Below are positions 1 through 6,273 of a stretch of DNA of 6,365 nucleotides, one piece after another. Source of the DNA: Pseudomonadota bacterium (GTDB lineage: Bacteria > Pseudomonadota > Alphaproteobacteria > Caulobacterales > Caulobacteraceae). Within the stretch, counting starts at the first letter, position 1; every line of letters begins with the position of its first letter. Below the pieces are notes generated by a model that was not told where the DNA came from, did no database searches, and was given only the letters and a program-made list of their open reading frames with translations. The position numbers and the translations under genes are program-made. The stretch covers positions 1-6,365 of the forward strand of contig JAEZHG010000204.1 in NCBI GenBank assembly GCA_023436945.1, in the 5' to 3' direction.

Positions 1-1112
1 GTCAGGTCGTCTGGCAGGACGAACTGTTCGAACTGCTGCAATACAGCCCGACCACCAAAACCCAGTATGAAGTTCCGCTGCTGATCTTCCCGCCGTGGAT
101 CAATAAATTCTACATTCTGGACCTACGCCCCGAGAACTCGATGGTGCGCTGGCTGACCGAACAGGGCTTTACCGTTTTCGTCTGTTCGTGGGTAAATCCG
201 GACAAGGACAAGGCCCACTTCACCTTTGACGACTATCTGGAAAAAGGCGTTCATCGCGCTGTCGCCAAGGTTCTGGAACAAACGAAACAGCCCAAGGTCA
301 ACACCGTCGGTTACTGCATTGGCGGCACCCTGCTAGGCGCAGCGCTGGCCCATGCGGCTGCGACGGGCGATGACCGCATCGCCTCTGCGACCTTCTTTGC
401 GGCCCAGCATGATTTCAGCGAAGCGGGCGATCTGTCCCTGTTCACCGACGAGGCGTGGCTTGAGGAAATCGAGCGCCAGATGGATGAAGCGGGCGGCGTT
501 CTGCCCAGCACCAGCATGGCAGACACCTTCAATGCATTACGCAGTAATGACCTGATCTGGTCGTTCTTTGTGTCGAACTATCTGATGGGCAAGGCACCGC
601 CTGCGTTTGACCTTCTGGCTTGGAACTCTGACCAGACACGGATGCCCAAAGCTCTGCATCTGGATTATCTGCGCCGAATGTATGGCCAGAATGCTCTGGC
701 CAAGGGCGAGCTAACTTTCTTGAACCAGAAGATCGATCTGGGACGTGTGAAGGTGCCGCTCTATTTCCAGGCCAGCCGCGAGGATCACATCGCGCCGATG
801 CGCTCGGTCTATCGTTCGGCCAAGCTTTTTGGCGGTCCTGTCACCTATATGCTGGCAGGTTCCGGCCACATTGCGGGGGTTATCAACCCTCCGGCGGCCA
901 ATAAATACCAGCACTGGGTCAATGATGCCCTTCCCGCCACGCTGGAAGAATGGCAATCGGGCGCGGAAAGCCGTGCGGGGAGCTGGTGGACGCACTGGGC
1001 CGAATGGCTCAGCAATCTGTCCGGCAAACAGGTCACGGCCCGCGATCCTCTCAAGGGACCGCTCAAACCGCTTGAGCCCGCACCCGGCTCCTATGTGAAA
1101 GTGAGATCTTGA
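1..1112 (+). CDS. phaC: Class I poly(3-hydroxyalkanoate) synthase, C-terminal part (5' end outside window)
   Basis: PhaC polymerises (R)-3-hydroxyacyl-CoA into PHA storage polyester at the granule surface. The frame is open from the window edge (first whole codon at base 3), so no start is visible; 369 codons are seen. Class I enzymes are usually near 600 residues, so roughly the first third is missing. Visible signatures are LIFPPWINKFYILDL near the fragment start, the lipase-like box GYCIGG with the nucleophilic Cys at bases 315-317, the catalytic Asp in REDHIAP (783-785) and the catalytic His in GSGHIAGVINPP (867-869). The C-terminus, APGSYVKVRS, matches the usual end of class I synthases. 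The Cys-Asp-His triad is complete, so the visible part looks functional. The stop TGA overlaps the ATG of the next gene by one base, suggesting translational coupling. No phasin, phaR, phaA or phaB lies in view. Confidence 0.97.
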   Translation, partial: QVVWQDELFELLQYSPTTKTQYEVPLLIFPPWINKFYILDLRPENSMVRWLTEQGFTVFVCSWVNPDKDKAHFTFDDYLEKGVHRAVAKVLEQTKQPKVNTVGYCIGGTLLGAALAHAAATGDDRIASATFFAAQHDFSEAGDLSLFTDEAWLEEIERQMDEAGGVLPSTSMADTFNALRSNDLIWSFFVSNYLMGKAPPAFDLLAWNSDQTRMPKALHLDYLRRMYGQNALAKGELTFLNQKIDLGRVKVPLYFQASREDHIAPMRSVYRSAKLFGGPVTYMLAGSGHIAGVINPPAANKYQHWVNDALPATLEEWQSGAESRAGSWWTHWAEWLSNLSGKQVTARDPLKGPLKPLEPAPGSYVKVRS

Positions 1113-1483
1113 TGCGTCTTGAACCCAATGCCCTCGTCGCCATTTCGACGGGCTTTGCACTGGCTCTGCTGGTGTGTAGCGCCACTGTGTTTGGCGAGCC
1201 GGGTAATCTTGTGAAGTATCTGATCGTGGCGCTCGTCATGCCGATCGCCCTGATCCCGCTGAACCGTATCTGGCGTAGAAAGATGGGCATGCAGACGCCG
1301 GTTCTTGTCCATGCCGATGCACCGGGCACAGTGATGTGGGCGGCTGTCTTTCCGGCGCTGGTTGGCTTGGCCGCGCTGATCCCGTTCTTCTTCCCCTATA
1401 AGGATTTCGGGCTTTTGATCGTGGTCGGGGCCATCTGGTTCGGCCTTACGTTGGACTCAGCACTGCGCGCCAACGGCCGATAA
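1112..1483 (+). CDS. Small four-helix membrane protein of unknown function, coupled to phaC
   Basis: I do not recognise this 123-residue protein. It has four hydrophobic stretches, at about residues 7-27, 33-50, 73-94 and 99-117. A basic loop (NRIWRRKMG, 51-59) between helices 2 and 3 suggests a cytoplasmic side there by the positive-inside rule. There is no signal peptide and no obvious catalytic motif. I chose the ATG at 1112, which shares its A with the phaC stop (TGATG), over the in-frame TTG three bases earlier; a weak GTGAG lies six bases upstream. The overlap implies cotranscription and coupled translation with phaC, but a role in PHA metabolism is only inferred from that position. A strong hairpin terminator follows within about 20 bases. 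It is very likely a real gene, given its position and the compositional fit with its neighbours. Confidence 0.8.
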   Translation: MRLEPNALVAISTGFALALLVCSATVFGEPGNLVKYLIVALVMPIALIPLNRIWRRKMGMQTPVLVHADAPGTVMWAAVFPALVGLAALIPFFFPYKDFGLLIVVGAIWFGLTLDSALRANGR

Positions 1484-1499
1484 GCGCTTGGAACTACAA

Positions 1500-1534
1500 A
1501 AAACCCCGGAGACCGCGGCTTCCGGGGTTTTCTT
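1500..1534. terminator. Two-way intrinsic terminator between convergent genes
   Basis: A perfect 11-bp stem (AAAACCCCGGA at 1500-1510 with TCCGGGGTTTT at 1521-1531) encloses a 10-base loop. On the plus strand it is followed by TTTTCTT; on the minus strand the transcript reads a T-rich tail running to about 1497. It sits between the stop of the plus-strand membrane gene (1483) and the stop of minus-strand ctaA (1541), so it can end both convergent transcripts. Confidence 0.93.
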
Positions 1535-1540
1535 ATGTCT

Positions 1541-2596
1541 TTAGCCGCGCGGGCCGGTGTTGAACCGTCTCGGGCTGGATCTCAGCACCAGCCAGCAGTT
1601 CACCGTTGCCGCACCCAGCACCACAGCTGCAACCGCTTGGTGCAACACGCCCAGCGTGATCGGCACAGCGTGCATCAGGGTGACGATGCCCAGCGTAGCC
1701 TGAACCCATACTGTCGCTGCCAGCACATAAGCGCCCGCACCGGACCCTTCAGCCAAACGCCAGCGCCAAGCGTTGATCGCATAGAGCGTGACTGCGATCA
1801 GCAGCGCATAGGCACCCAAGCGGTGATTAAACTGAACCAGCGCCTGATCGTGCAGGAAGGTCAGCGCACCCTGCCCCCACTCAACCGGCGGGAACACTGC
1901 GCCATTCATCAAAGGCCAGTCCGTATAGACCATCCCGGCCTTTGAGCCGGCAACCAGAGCGCCCAAGAGGCACTGGATGAACACACCCACGAGCAACAGC
2001 GCCGCGCCCCAGCTCCAGCCACGCGGTGCGCGGTTGTAACGAGAGCCGGACCAAGCCTCGAGGCCCGTCCAGATCAGACCCACGAAGATCAGCAGAGCCA
2101 AGCCAAGGTGAACCGTCAGGCGCTCTGGTGCCACATCAACACGCTCGCTCAGGCCCGAAGAGACCATCCACCAGCCAATCAGACCCTGAAGCCCGCCCAG
2201 ACCGAGCAGAACAGCACTGCGCCACACCAGACGACGCGGCATCTTCTTGAAAGCGACGAACAGCAGGAACGGAACAGCAAAAACGACGCCGATCAGGCGA
2301 CCGATTACACGGTGCAGCCATTCCCACCAGAAGATGCCCTGAAACTCGGACAGGCTCATTCCGGCGTTCACGAGCTGATACTGCGGGATCGCCTTGTACT
2401 TCTCGAAGGCAACCATCCATTCGGCGTGGTTCAGGGGCGGGATGGTCCCCATGATGGGCTTCCACTCGGTAATGGACAGACCCGAGCCCGTCAGGCGCGT
2501 GACACCTCCGACCACAACCATGGCGAAAACCATCGCTGCACAGAGGAAAAGCCAAATCGCCACAGAACGGCTGTGGTCCGTCTCGCCAATACGCAT
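1541..2596 (-). CDS. ctaA: Heme A synthase, COX15/CtaA family
   Basis: An inner-membrane monooxygenase that converts heme O to heme A for aa3-type cytochrome c oxidase. With the start at 2596 it has 351 residues, normal for alphaproteobacterial COX15-type enzymes. About eight hydrophobic helices are visible. The expected heme-ligand histidines are present: H95 in [11 protein letters not shown]163 in [10 protein letters not shown]258 in QFNHRLGAY and H319 in LGVLHQAVA. Further family signatures are [18 protein letters not shown] (30-47) and [15 protein letters not shown]. An in-frame ATG at 2695 would add 33 residues of hydrophilic sequence unlike the family, although AGG lies six bases before it. 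The 2596 start yields [17 protein letters not shown], like relatives, but its ribosome site is weak. The gene stands alone on the minus strand, divergent from two small membrane genes and convergent with the phaC pair. No cox or ctaB gene is in view. Confidence 0.95.
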   Translation of the reverse strand: MRIGETDHSRSVAIWLFLCAAMVFAMVVVGGVTRLTGSGLSITEWKPIMGTIPPLNHAEWMVAFEKYKAIPQYQLVNAGMSLSEFQGIFWWEWLHRVIGRLIGVVFAVPFLLFVAFKKMPRRLVWRSAVLLGLGGLQGLIGWWMVSSGLSERVDVAPERLTVHLGLALLIFVGLIWTGLEAWSGSRYNRAPRGWSWGAALLLVGVFIQCLLGALVAGSKAGMVYTDWPLMNGAVFPPVEWGQGALTFLHDQALVQFNHRLGAYALLIAVTLYAINAWRWRLAEGSGAGAYVLAATVWVQATLGIVTLMHAVPITLGVLHQAVAAVVLGAATVNCWLVLRSSPRRFNTGPRG

Positions 2597-2736
2597 TATT
2601 CGACGCCCGCTAATTGCCCCGATATGGTTCGCCTGATTTTGTAAAAAGGCGTTCCGAGGGATATGCCTCTCTCGCGTGGCGATTTCGAGTCGCATTTGAC
2701 GCCTAAAGCGTCGCAGTAACCGTGGAAGGCTGTTTT
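2597..2736. promoter_or_regulatory. Divergent intergenic region of ctaA and the small membrane gene pair
   Basis: These 140 bases must hold the promoters of both ctaA (leftward) and the small plus-strand pair (rightward), unless ctaA starts at 2695. I see no convincing sigma-70 pair for either direction. TTGTAA at 2639-2644 and TTGACG at 2696-2701 are possible plus-strand -35 elements, but neither has a good -10. The region also holds the short dyad GACGC-CTAAA-GCGTC at 2698-2712 (five-base arms, five-base spacer) and GCGA/TCGC arms around 2680-2694, either of which could be a regulator site. The ribosome site GGAAGG at 2724-2729 belongs to the rightward gene. Confidence 0.5.
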
Positions 2737-2988
2737 ATGCCCTATATCGAGCTACTTGCCACTGTGCTGGGCGTCGTCGCGCTGGCGTGGGTGGCTGACC
2801 TCATTTCAGGCCGCAGAGCCTTGCCTGCTATGATTATTGTGGGTTTGAGCGGTGGCGTGGCAGGGGCGTTCCTCGCCCTGCGCGTCTTTTCGATCGCCAA
2901 CTATGACAGCTGGATCTGGCCTTTGTGGTCGGTGATCGGTGCTGTCGCGTCGATGCTGCTTTATTTCATGTTCCGGAACAAACGCTGA
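2737..2988 (+). CDS. Small three-helix inner-membrane protein, possibly transglycosylase-associated (GlsB/YeaQ)-like
   Basis: An 83-residue protein with hydrophobic segments at about residues 4-22, 30-50 and 59-78, ending in the basic tail FRNKR. The small size, the glycine/alanine-rich middle segment (IIVGLSGGVAGAFLALRV) and the three-helix plan resemble the GlsB/YeaQ/YmgE 'transglycosylase-associated' family. No diagnostic motif proves this, and the family name is itself historical, without a proven enzyme activity. ATG at 2737 is preferred over an in-frame GTG at 2722, because GGAAGG (2724-2729) stands an ideal seven bases before it. Its TGA overlaps the ATG of the DUF2842 gene by one base, so the two are probably cotranslated. 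The divergent neighbour is ctaA. Confidence 0.82.
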   Translation: MPYIELLATVLGVVALAWVADLISGRRALPAMIIVGLSGGVAGAFLALRVFSIANYDSWIWPLWSVIGAVASMLLYFMFRNKR

Positions 2989-3221
2989 TGCCACCTCGCG
3001 CCCGCCGATTCGTCGCCGCTATTGGCGTACTGGTATTTCTGGCCTTCTGGATCTGGGGGACGATTGCCCTGTCCGACGCCCTGCCGGATCACTGGCTGGT
3101 CGATATGGTGCTGTTCATCGTTGCCGGCACCTTCTGGGGCATTCCGCTGATCCCGCTTATACGCTGGGCCGAAAAGCCAGTGGCGGGACACGTCAGCAAC
3201 GATCCCAAAGACCCCAACTGA
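2988..3221 (+). CDS. DUF2842 family membrane protein
   Basis: A 77-residue protein that I assign to DUF2842, a small alphaproteobacterial family of unknown function. The start MPPRARRF, a first helix at about residues 8-28, a second at about 38-58 and the segment IVAGTFWGIPLIPLIRWAEKP match the family pattern (basic N-terminus, two helices, xxAGxxWxxPxxPLIRW). The tail after the second helix is hydrophilic (GHVSNDPKDPN). The ATG at 2988 shares a base with the stop of the preceding gene (TGATG), so a longer frame beginning at 2925 inside that gene is not needed. My recollection that DUF2842 genes lie near heme A synthase in other alphaproteobacteria fits ctaA being the divergent neighbour, but I cannot check it here. 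A strong hairpin follows 17 bases after the stop. Confidence 0.87.
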   Translation: MPPRARRFVAAIGVLVFLAFWIWGTIALSDALPDHWLVDMVLFIVAGTFWGIPLIPLIRWAEKPVAGHVSNDPKDPN

Positions 3222-3237
3222 AAACAGACCGGAAAAC

Positions 3238-3265
3238 AAAAAGGGCACCCGAAGGTGCCCTTTTC
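3238..3265. terminator. Two-way terminator hairpin between DUF2842 and tRNA-Pro, UUCG loop on the minus strand
   Basis: A perfect 11-bp stem: AAAAGGGCACC at 3239-3249, four-base loop, GGTGCCCTTTT at 3254-3264. Read on the minus strand, the loop is C(UUCG)G, an extra-stable tetraloop, and the stem is followed by a T-rich run (TTTTTGTTTT). In that direction it ends the tRNA-Pro transcript; on the plus strand it ends the DUF2842 pair with a shorter TTTT tail. Confidence 0.92.
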
Positions 3266-3289
3266 ATTGTCCATCTCCGGTGAAGGAAA

Positions 3290-3366
<77 letters not shown>

Positions 3367-3375
3367 AAGGCGCTC

Positions 3376-3404
3376 CGTATAGACGGGGTTTCGCCTCTCG
3401 GCAA
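3376..3404 (-). promoter_or_regulatory. Candidate promoter of tRNA-Pro
   Basis: On the minus strand TTGCCG (3404-3399) and TATACG (3381-3376) are separated by exactly 17 bases. Each hexamer matches four of six consensus positions. The start point would fall about 3369, only a few bases before the mature tRNA 5' end (3366), so the leader would be very short. It lies immediately after the T run of the putative merR terminator, which suits an independently transcribed tRNA gene. Assignment is by motif and spacing only. Confidence 0.5.
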
Positions 3405-3407
3405 ACC

Positions 3408-3432
3408 AAAAAACGGCTTATGAACAATAAGC
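3408..3432 (-). terminator. Putative terminator of the plsX-fabH-ihfA-merR operon
   Basis: Five bases after the merR stop, on the minus strand, GCTTAT (3432-3427), loop TGTTC and ATAAGC (3421-3416) form a perfect six-base-pair stem. CG and a run of six T (3413-3408) follow. The stem is short and A/T-rich, so termination may be partial, but position and T run fit an intrinsic terminator. Confidence 0.55.
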
Positions 3433-3437
3433 TGGGT

Positions 3438-3848
3438 CTAACGGCGTAATACAGTTTGCAGACGGGCCTGTGCCGCTTCGATTTGGGCCAGAACCATTTC
3501 TAGCTGATCGGAATTCAGGCCGTTTGCGCCACGGACAATGGAATCGCCATCCGAGCCAGAAGTCTCTGCAAGATCGGCAGAAACCGTGGCCTCGACGAAA
3601 CCGACCTTGCCCTTTTCTTTGAAAAGACGCTGCACGCCTTTGATGGTGAGCCCATCGTCATGAAGCAGCCGCCTGATCGTCTGGAGCGTCTCGATATCAG
3701 CCTGACGATAGAAGCGGCGCCCCCCCGCCCTTTTGACGGGGGAGACAAAATCGAATTTCGTCTCCCAAAAGCGCAAGACATGCTGCGGCACACCAACCTC
3801 TTCGGCTGCCTCAGAGATACTGCGAAACGCTTTTGGGTTTTTAGACAA
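3438..3848 (-). CDS. MerR family transcriptional regulator of the ihfA-linked type
   Basis: A 136-residue DNA-binding protein. A MerR winged helix-turn-helix fills about residues 8-75: the helix-turn-helix ISEAAEEVGVPQHVLRFWE (11-29), the wing PVKRAGGRRFYRQADI (37-52), then TIRRLLHDDGLTIKGVQRLFKE. Residues about 80-110 look flexible, and LNSDQLEMVLAQIEAAQARLQTVL (111-134) looks like a dimerising helix. There are no cysteines, so a thiol-metal sensor is unlikely; the ligand and targets are unknown. The start is TTG at 3848, supported by GAGGA six bases upstream (3855-3859); no in-frame ATG or GTG lies near. Only two bases separate it from the ihfA stop, so it is cotranscribed and probably coupled. 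This gene position after ihfA is conserved in alphaproteobacteria. A role in regulating its own operon is possible but not shown. Confidence 0.92.
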   Translation of the reverse strand: MSKNPKAFRSISEAAEEVGVPQHVLRFWETKFDFVSPVKRAGGRRFYRQADIETLQTIRRLLHDDGLTIKGVQRLFKEKGKVGFVEATVSADLAETSGSDGDSIVRGANGLNSDQLEMVLAQIEAAQARLQTVLRR

Positions 3849-3850
3849 AC

Positions 3851-4159
3851 TTAATCCTCGACGACGGCGTCGTGGACTTTCGATTTCATGATTTGAGACG
3901 CACGGAAGCTGATGACTCGGCGCGGGTTAATCGCGGCCGGTTCGCCAGTCTTCGGGTTACGACCCATGCGTGCACGCTTCTCGCGAACCTGGAACACGCC
4001 AAAGCCCGAAAGCTTTACCGTCTCCCCGTTCTCAAGCGATTCCACCACCAACTCGAGCGTACGTTCTACTAGTCCGGAGCACTCCTGACGCGAAAGGCCC
4101 ACTTCATCGTGGACCGCATCACACAGATCGGCTCGGGTGAGGGTATGCTGGACCGTCAC
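3851..4159 (-). CDS. ihfA: Integration host factor, alpha subunit
   Basis: IhfA pairs with IhfB to form the DNA-bending nucleoid protein IHF, used in replication, recombination and promoter architecture. At 102 residues it has normal family length. It shows TLTRADLCDAVHDEVGLSRQECSGLVE (6-32), ENGETVKLSGFGVFQVREK (43-61) and the beta-arm RMGRNPKTGEPAAINPRRVISFRAS (64-88), whose conserved proline in GRNPKTG intercalates DNA in the known IHF structure. I place the start at GTG 4159: GGGGAG (4166-4171) lies six bases upstream and the product begins MTVQHTLTRAD, just as relatives do. A longer frame from TTG 4201, or from ATG 4180, lacks a ribosome site and adds unmatched residues. The intergenic gap to fabH is 75 bases. 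IHF-beta subunits are related, but the synteny and the sequence favour alpha. Confidence 0.96.
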   Translation of the reverse strand: MTVQHTLTRADLCDAVHDEVGLSRQECSGLVERTLELVVESLENGETVKLSGFGVFQVREKRARMGRNPKTGEPAAINPRRVISFRASQIMKSKVHDAVVED

Positions 4160-4234
4160 TTGCGTCTCCCCGTTATGCATCAGGGACACATAGAACGGCA
4201 AAACGGCAAGAAATCAAAGCACTCTTTGCAAAAA
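4160..4234 (-). promoter_or_regulatory. fabH-ihfA intergenic region with tandem TTGCCGTT repeat
   Basis: These 75 bases are A/T-rich compared with the flanking genes. On the minus strand a perfect tandem copy of the octamer TTGCCGTT lies at 4209-4194, so the -35-like TTGCCG occurs twice. The best -10 match (CATAAC at 4177-4172, 18-base spacing from the second copy) would put the start on top of the ihfA ribosome site, so I do not call a definite promoter. A short dyad CAAAG-CACT-CTTTG at 4215-4228 is too weak to name a terminator. The ribosome site GGGGAG for ihfA is at 4166-4171. A separate ihfA promoter is plausible but unproven. Confidence 0.35.
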
Positions 4235-5212
4235 TCAGAAACGGAAAGCGCACGCACCCCAAGTTAGACCCCCGCCCATAGCTTCCAGTACGACCAAATC
4301 GCCACGCTTGATGCGTCCGTCTTTGATCGCCACGTCCATAGCCAGCGGGATAGATGCGGCCGAAGTATTGGCGTGCTGGTCAACGGTCGAGACCACACGG
4401 TTCTCGTCCAGACCCAAACGCTCGCCCACACCGCGGATGATGCGCTGGTTGGCCTGATGCGGAACGAACCAGTCGATTTCAGGAATCGTGACGCCCGCCG
4501 CCTCGGCCGCCGCCACGATAGATTCGGAGATGTTCACCACGGCGTGACGGAAGACCTGATTGCCGATCATACGCAGATGACCGACGGTTCCGGTCGTGGA
4601 CGGGCCACCATCGACATAGAGCAGTTCGGACTTGCTACCGTCACAACGCAGGGCAAAACCCAGAACGCCCTGATCTTCCTTGGTGCCTTGACCCTCACGC
4701 GGTTCGAGGACAAACGCCCCTGCCCCGTCGCCGAAAAGAACGCAGGTGGTGCGGTCTTCCCAGTCCATAAGCTTGGTCATTTCCTCTGCGCCGATCACAA
4801 GGGCGCATTTGGCATGACCGCGGGCTATGAAGCCGTCAGCCACGCTCATGGCATAGACGAAGCCCGAGCAAACGGCCTGAACATCAAAGGCGATGCCCAC
4901 AGGCGCGCCCAGCTTCTTTTGAACCAAGGCGGCCGTGGCCGGGAATGTGCTGTCAGGGGTGGTGGTGGCGACAATAATCAGATCGACGTCAGCGGCGGTC
5001 TTGCCCGCATCGGCCAGCGCACGAAGCGCAGCTTCTACGGCCAGATCACTGGTCGGCTGGTCATCGGCGGCCTTGTGACGCTGACGGATGCCGGTGCGCT
5101 CGATGATCCACTCATCGGACGTATCGACCGTCATGCTCAGTTCCGCATTGGTGATGACCTGTTCCGGCAGGAAAGATCCCACGCCGGTGACAGCCGTTCT
5201 GATTACACTCAC
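4235..5212 (-). CDS. fabH: Beta-ketoacyl-ACP synthase III
   Basis: FabH condenses acetyl-CoA (or another short acyl-CoA) with malonyl-ACP and so starts type II fatty acid synthesis in the cytoplasm. It has 325 residues, a typical length. The thiolase-fold catalytic triad is complete: Cys115 in AVCSGFVYA, His252 in VPHQANQRI and Asn282 in DQHANTSAASIPLA. Other signatures are DEWIIERTGIRQR (33-45), LFGDGAGAFVL (159-169) and the C-terminal GGGLTWGACAFRF. The start is GTG at 5212 with GGGGA about six bases upstream; the stop of plsX (TGA) lies inside the GTGA junction, a four-base overlap that implies coupled translation. No ATG start is available near. The pairing with plsX links initiation of fatty acid synthesis to phospholipid precursor supply. 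Confidence 0.98.
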   Translation of the reverse strand: MSVIRTAVTGVGSFLPEQVITNAELSMTVDTSDEWIIERTGIRQRHKAADDQPTSDLAVEAALRALADAGKTAADVDLIIVATTTPDSTFPATAALVQKKLGAPVGIAFDVQAVCSGFVYAMSVADGFIARGHAKCALVIGAEEMTKLMDWEDRTTCVLFGDGAGAFVLEPREGQGTKEDQGVLGFALRCDGSKSELLYVDGGPSTTGTVGHLRMIGNQVFRHAVVNISESIVAAAEAAGVTIPEIDWFVPHQANQRIIRGVGERLGLDENRVVSTVDQHANTSAASIPLAMDVAIKDGRIKRGDLVVLEAMGGGLTWGACAFRF

Positions 5213-6273
5213 TCAGCATCCCCTTCCGCTTGCGCGGGTTTTTCGAGAACTTCGGCCATGCGCGCCAGATTGGCACCGACCTTGGTCAGATAGTCACTGC
5301 GCGCCAGATCAACGGCGACGCGGATCGCGTTGCCATAACCTTCGGCGTTAGCACCGCCGTGGCTCTTGATGACCAGACCGTTCAGACCCAGCAGCGGGCC
5401 GCCGTTGACGGAGCTGGGGTCAATTCGTGCAGCCATTTTCTTGAGCGCAGGCATGGCGATCATGGCACCGATCTTCGACTGGACGCCCGACTTCAGGGCA
5501 TCCTTCAGGATGGTGCCTATAAAGCGCGCGGTGCCTTCGGCGGTCTTCAGGGCAATGTTCCCGGTGAAACCGTCGGTAACCACGACGTCGGTCGTGCCCT
5601 TGGCGATGTCATCGCCTTCGACAAAACCGTAGTAGTTGATCGGAAGCTGGCCTTCGCGCAGCAGACCATGGGCCTCGCGGACCTCGTCGTGGCCCTTCAT
5701 GTCTTCGGAGCCGACGTTCAGCAGGCCAACCGTCGGGTTCTTCACGCCGTGGACAGCCGACTGGAAAGCCTCGCCCATGATGGCGAACTCGATCAGTTGC
5801 TTGGCATCCGAGCCAATGTTGGCACCCACGTCCAGAACAGCCGTGTAACCCGTCAGGGTCGGCCACGAGGCGACGATCGCCGGACGCTCCAGACCGCTGG
5901 CGGCCATACGCAGTTGCAGTTTGGAAATCGCCATCAGTGCGCCGGTGTTACCCGCAGACACCACAGCGTGTGCCTCTCCGGACTTCACCGATTCGATGGC
6001 ATTCCACATGCTCGAGCCCTTGCCGCGACGCATGGCCTGGGCAGGTTTCTCGTCCATGGCCACGACCTTGTCGGTGTGGCGGATGGTGCAGTCTTTATCG
6101 GTTAGGCCGTTACGCTCCATCTCTGCGCGAATGGCGGCTTCGTCGCCGTGCAGAAGGAAATGGAGGTTCTGTGCATTGTAACGCGCACGATAGGCTTTCA
6201 CGCCCCCCACCACGACCGAAGGACCGTGGTCGCCACCCATGGCGTCGAGAGAAATCAGGATCGGGGTTGCCAA
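5209..6273 (-). CDS. plsX: Phosphate acyltransferase PlsX
   Basis: PlsX converts acyl-ACP and phosphate to acyl-phosphate, the acyl donor that PlsY uses to make lysophosphatidic acid; it is a peripheral membrane enzyme. With the start at TTG 6273 it has 354 residues, close to the family norm. The visible family motifs are DAMGGDHGP (10-18), SAGNTGALMA (106-115), LDVGANIGSDAKQL (147-160), LLNVGSEDMKGHDEVRE (184-200), TDGFTGNIALK (233-243) and GGPLLGLNGLVIKSHG (291-306). I prefer TTG 6273 because the product then begins MATPILISLDAMGGD, like relatives, with GGAG ten bases upstream (6287-6284), a rather long spacing. A longer frame from TTG 6309 would add 12 residues encoded by a hairpin sequence. 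The usual upstream alphaproteobacterial neighbours (DUF177/rpmF) lie outside the window. The 3' end overlaps fabH by four bases. Confidence 0.96.
   Translation of the reverse strand: MATPILISLDAMGGDHGPSVVVGGVKAYRARYNAQNLHFLLHGDEAAIRAEMERNGLTDKDCTIRHTDKVVAMDEKPAQAMRRGKGSSMWNAIESVKSGEAHAVVSAGNTGALMAISKLQLRMAASGLERPAIVASWPTLTGYTAVLDVGANIGSDAKQLIEFAIMGEAFQSAVHGVKNPTVGLLNVGSEDMKGHDEVREAHGLLREGQLPINYYGFVEGDDIAKGTTDVVVTDGFTGNIALKTAEGTARFIGTILKDALKSGVQSKIGAMIAMPALKKMAARIDPSSVNGGPLLGLNGLVIKSHGGANAEGYGNAIRVAVDLARSDYLTKVGANLARMAEVLEKPAQAEGDAE

Noticed and set aside
711..1160. Minus-strand 149-codon frame opposite the phaC 3' end
   Set aside because: It overlaps the PhaC catalytic region in antisense and has no family features.
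1535..2644. Plus-strand frames of 136 and 178 codons opposite ctaA
   Set aside because: They are antisense to the conserved COX15 helices, have Q/H/R-rich low-complexity products, and lie beyond the terminator of the upstream plus-strand gene.
2597..2695. 33-residue N-terminal extension of CtaA from ATG 2695
   Set aside because: The added residues do not resemble COX15 N-termini. The start at 2596 gives the usual length, though a weak AGG before 2695 keeps this slightly open.
4212..4228. Possible IHF binding site or hairpin terminator between fabH and ihfA
   Set aside because: AATCAA matches one half of the IHF consensus, but the second half (TTR at the right spacing) is absent. The CAAAG/CTTTG stem is only five A/T-rich pairs.
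4373..5293. Plus-strand 306-codon frame opposite fabH
   Set aside because: It mirrors fabH, whose catalytic residues are complete, and crosses the fabH/plsX junction. Its composition (rich in G, R, D, H and Q) is typical of antisense frames and no motif is visible.
5230..6105. Plus-strand 291-codon frame opposite plsX
   Set aside because: It is a shadow of plsX from codon bias; it has no recognisable domain and lies entirely inside a well-supported gene.
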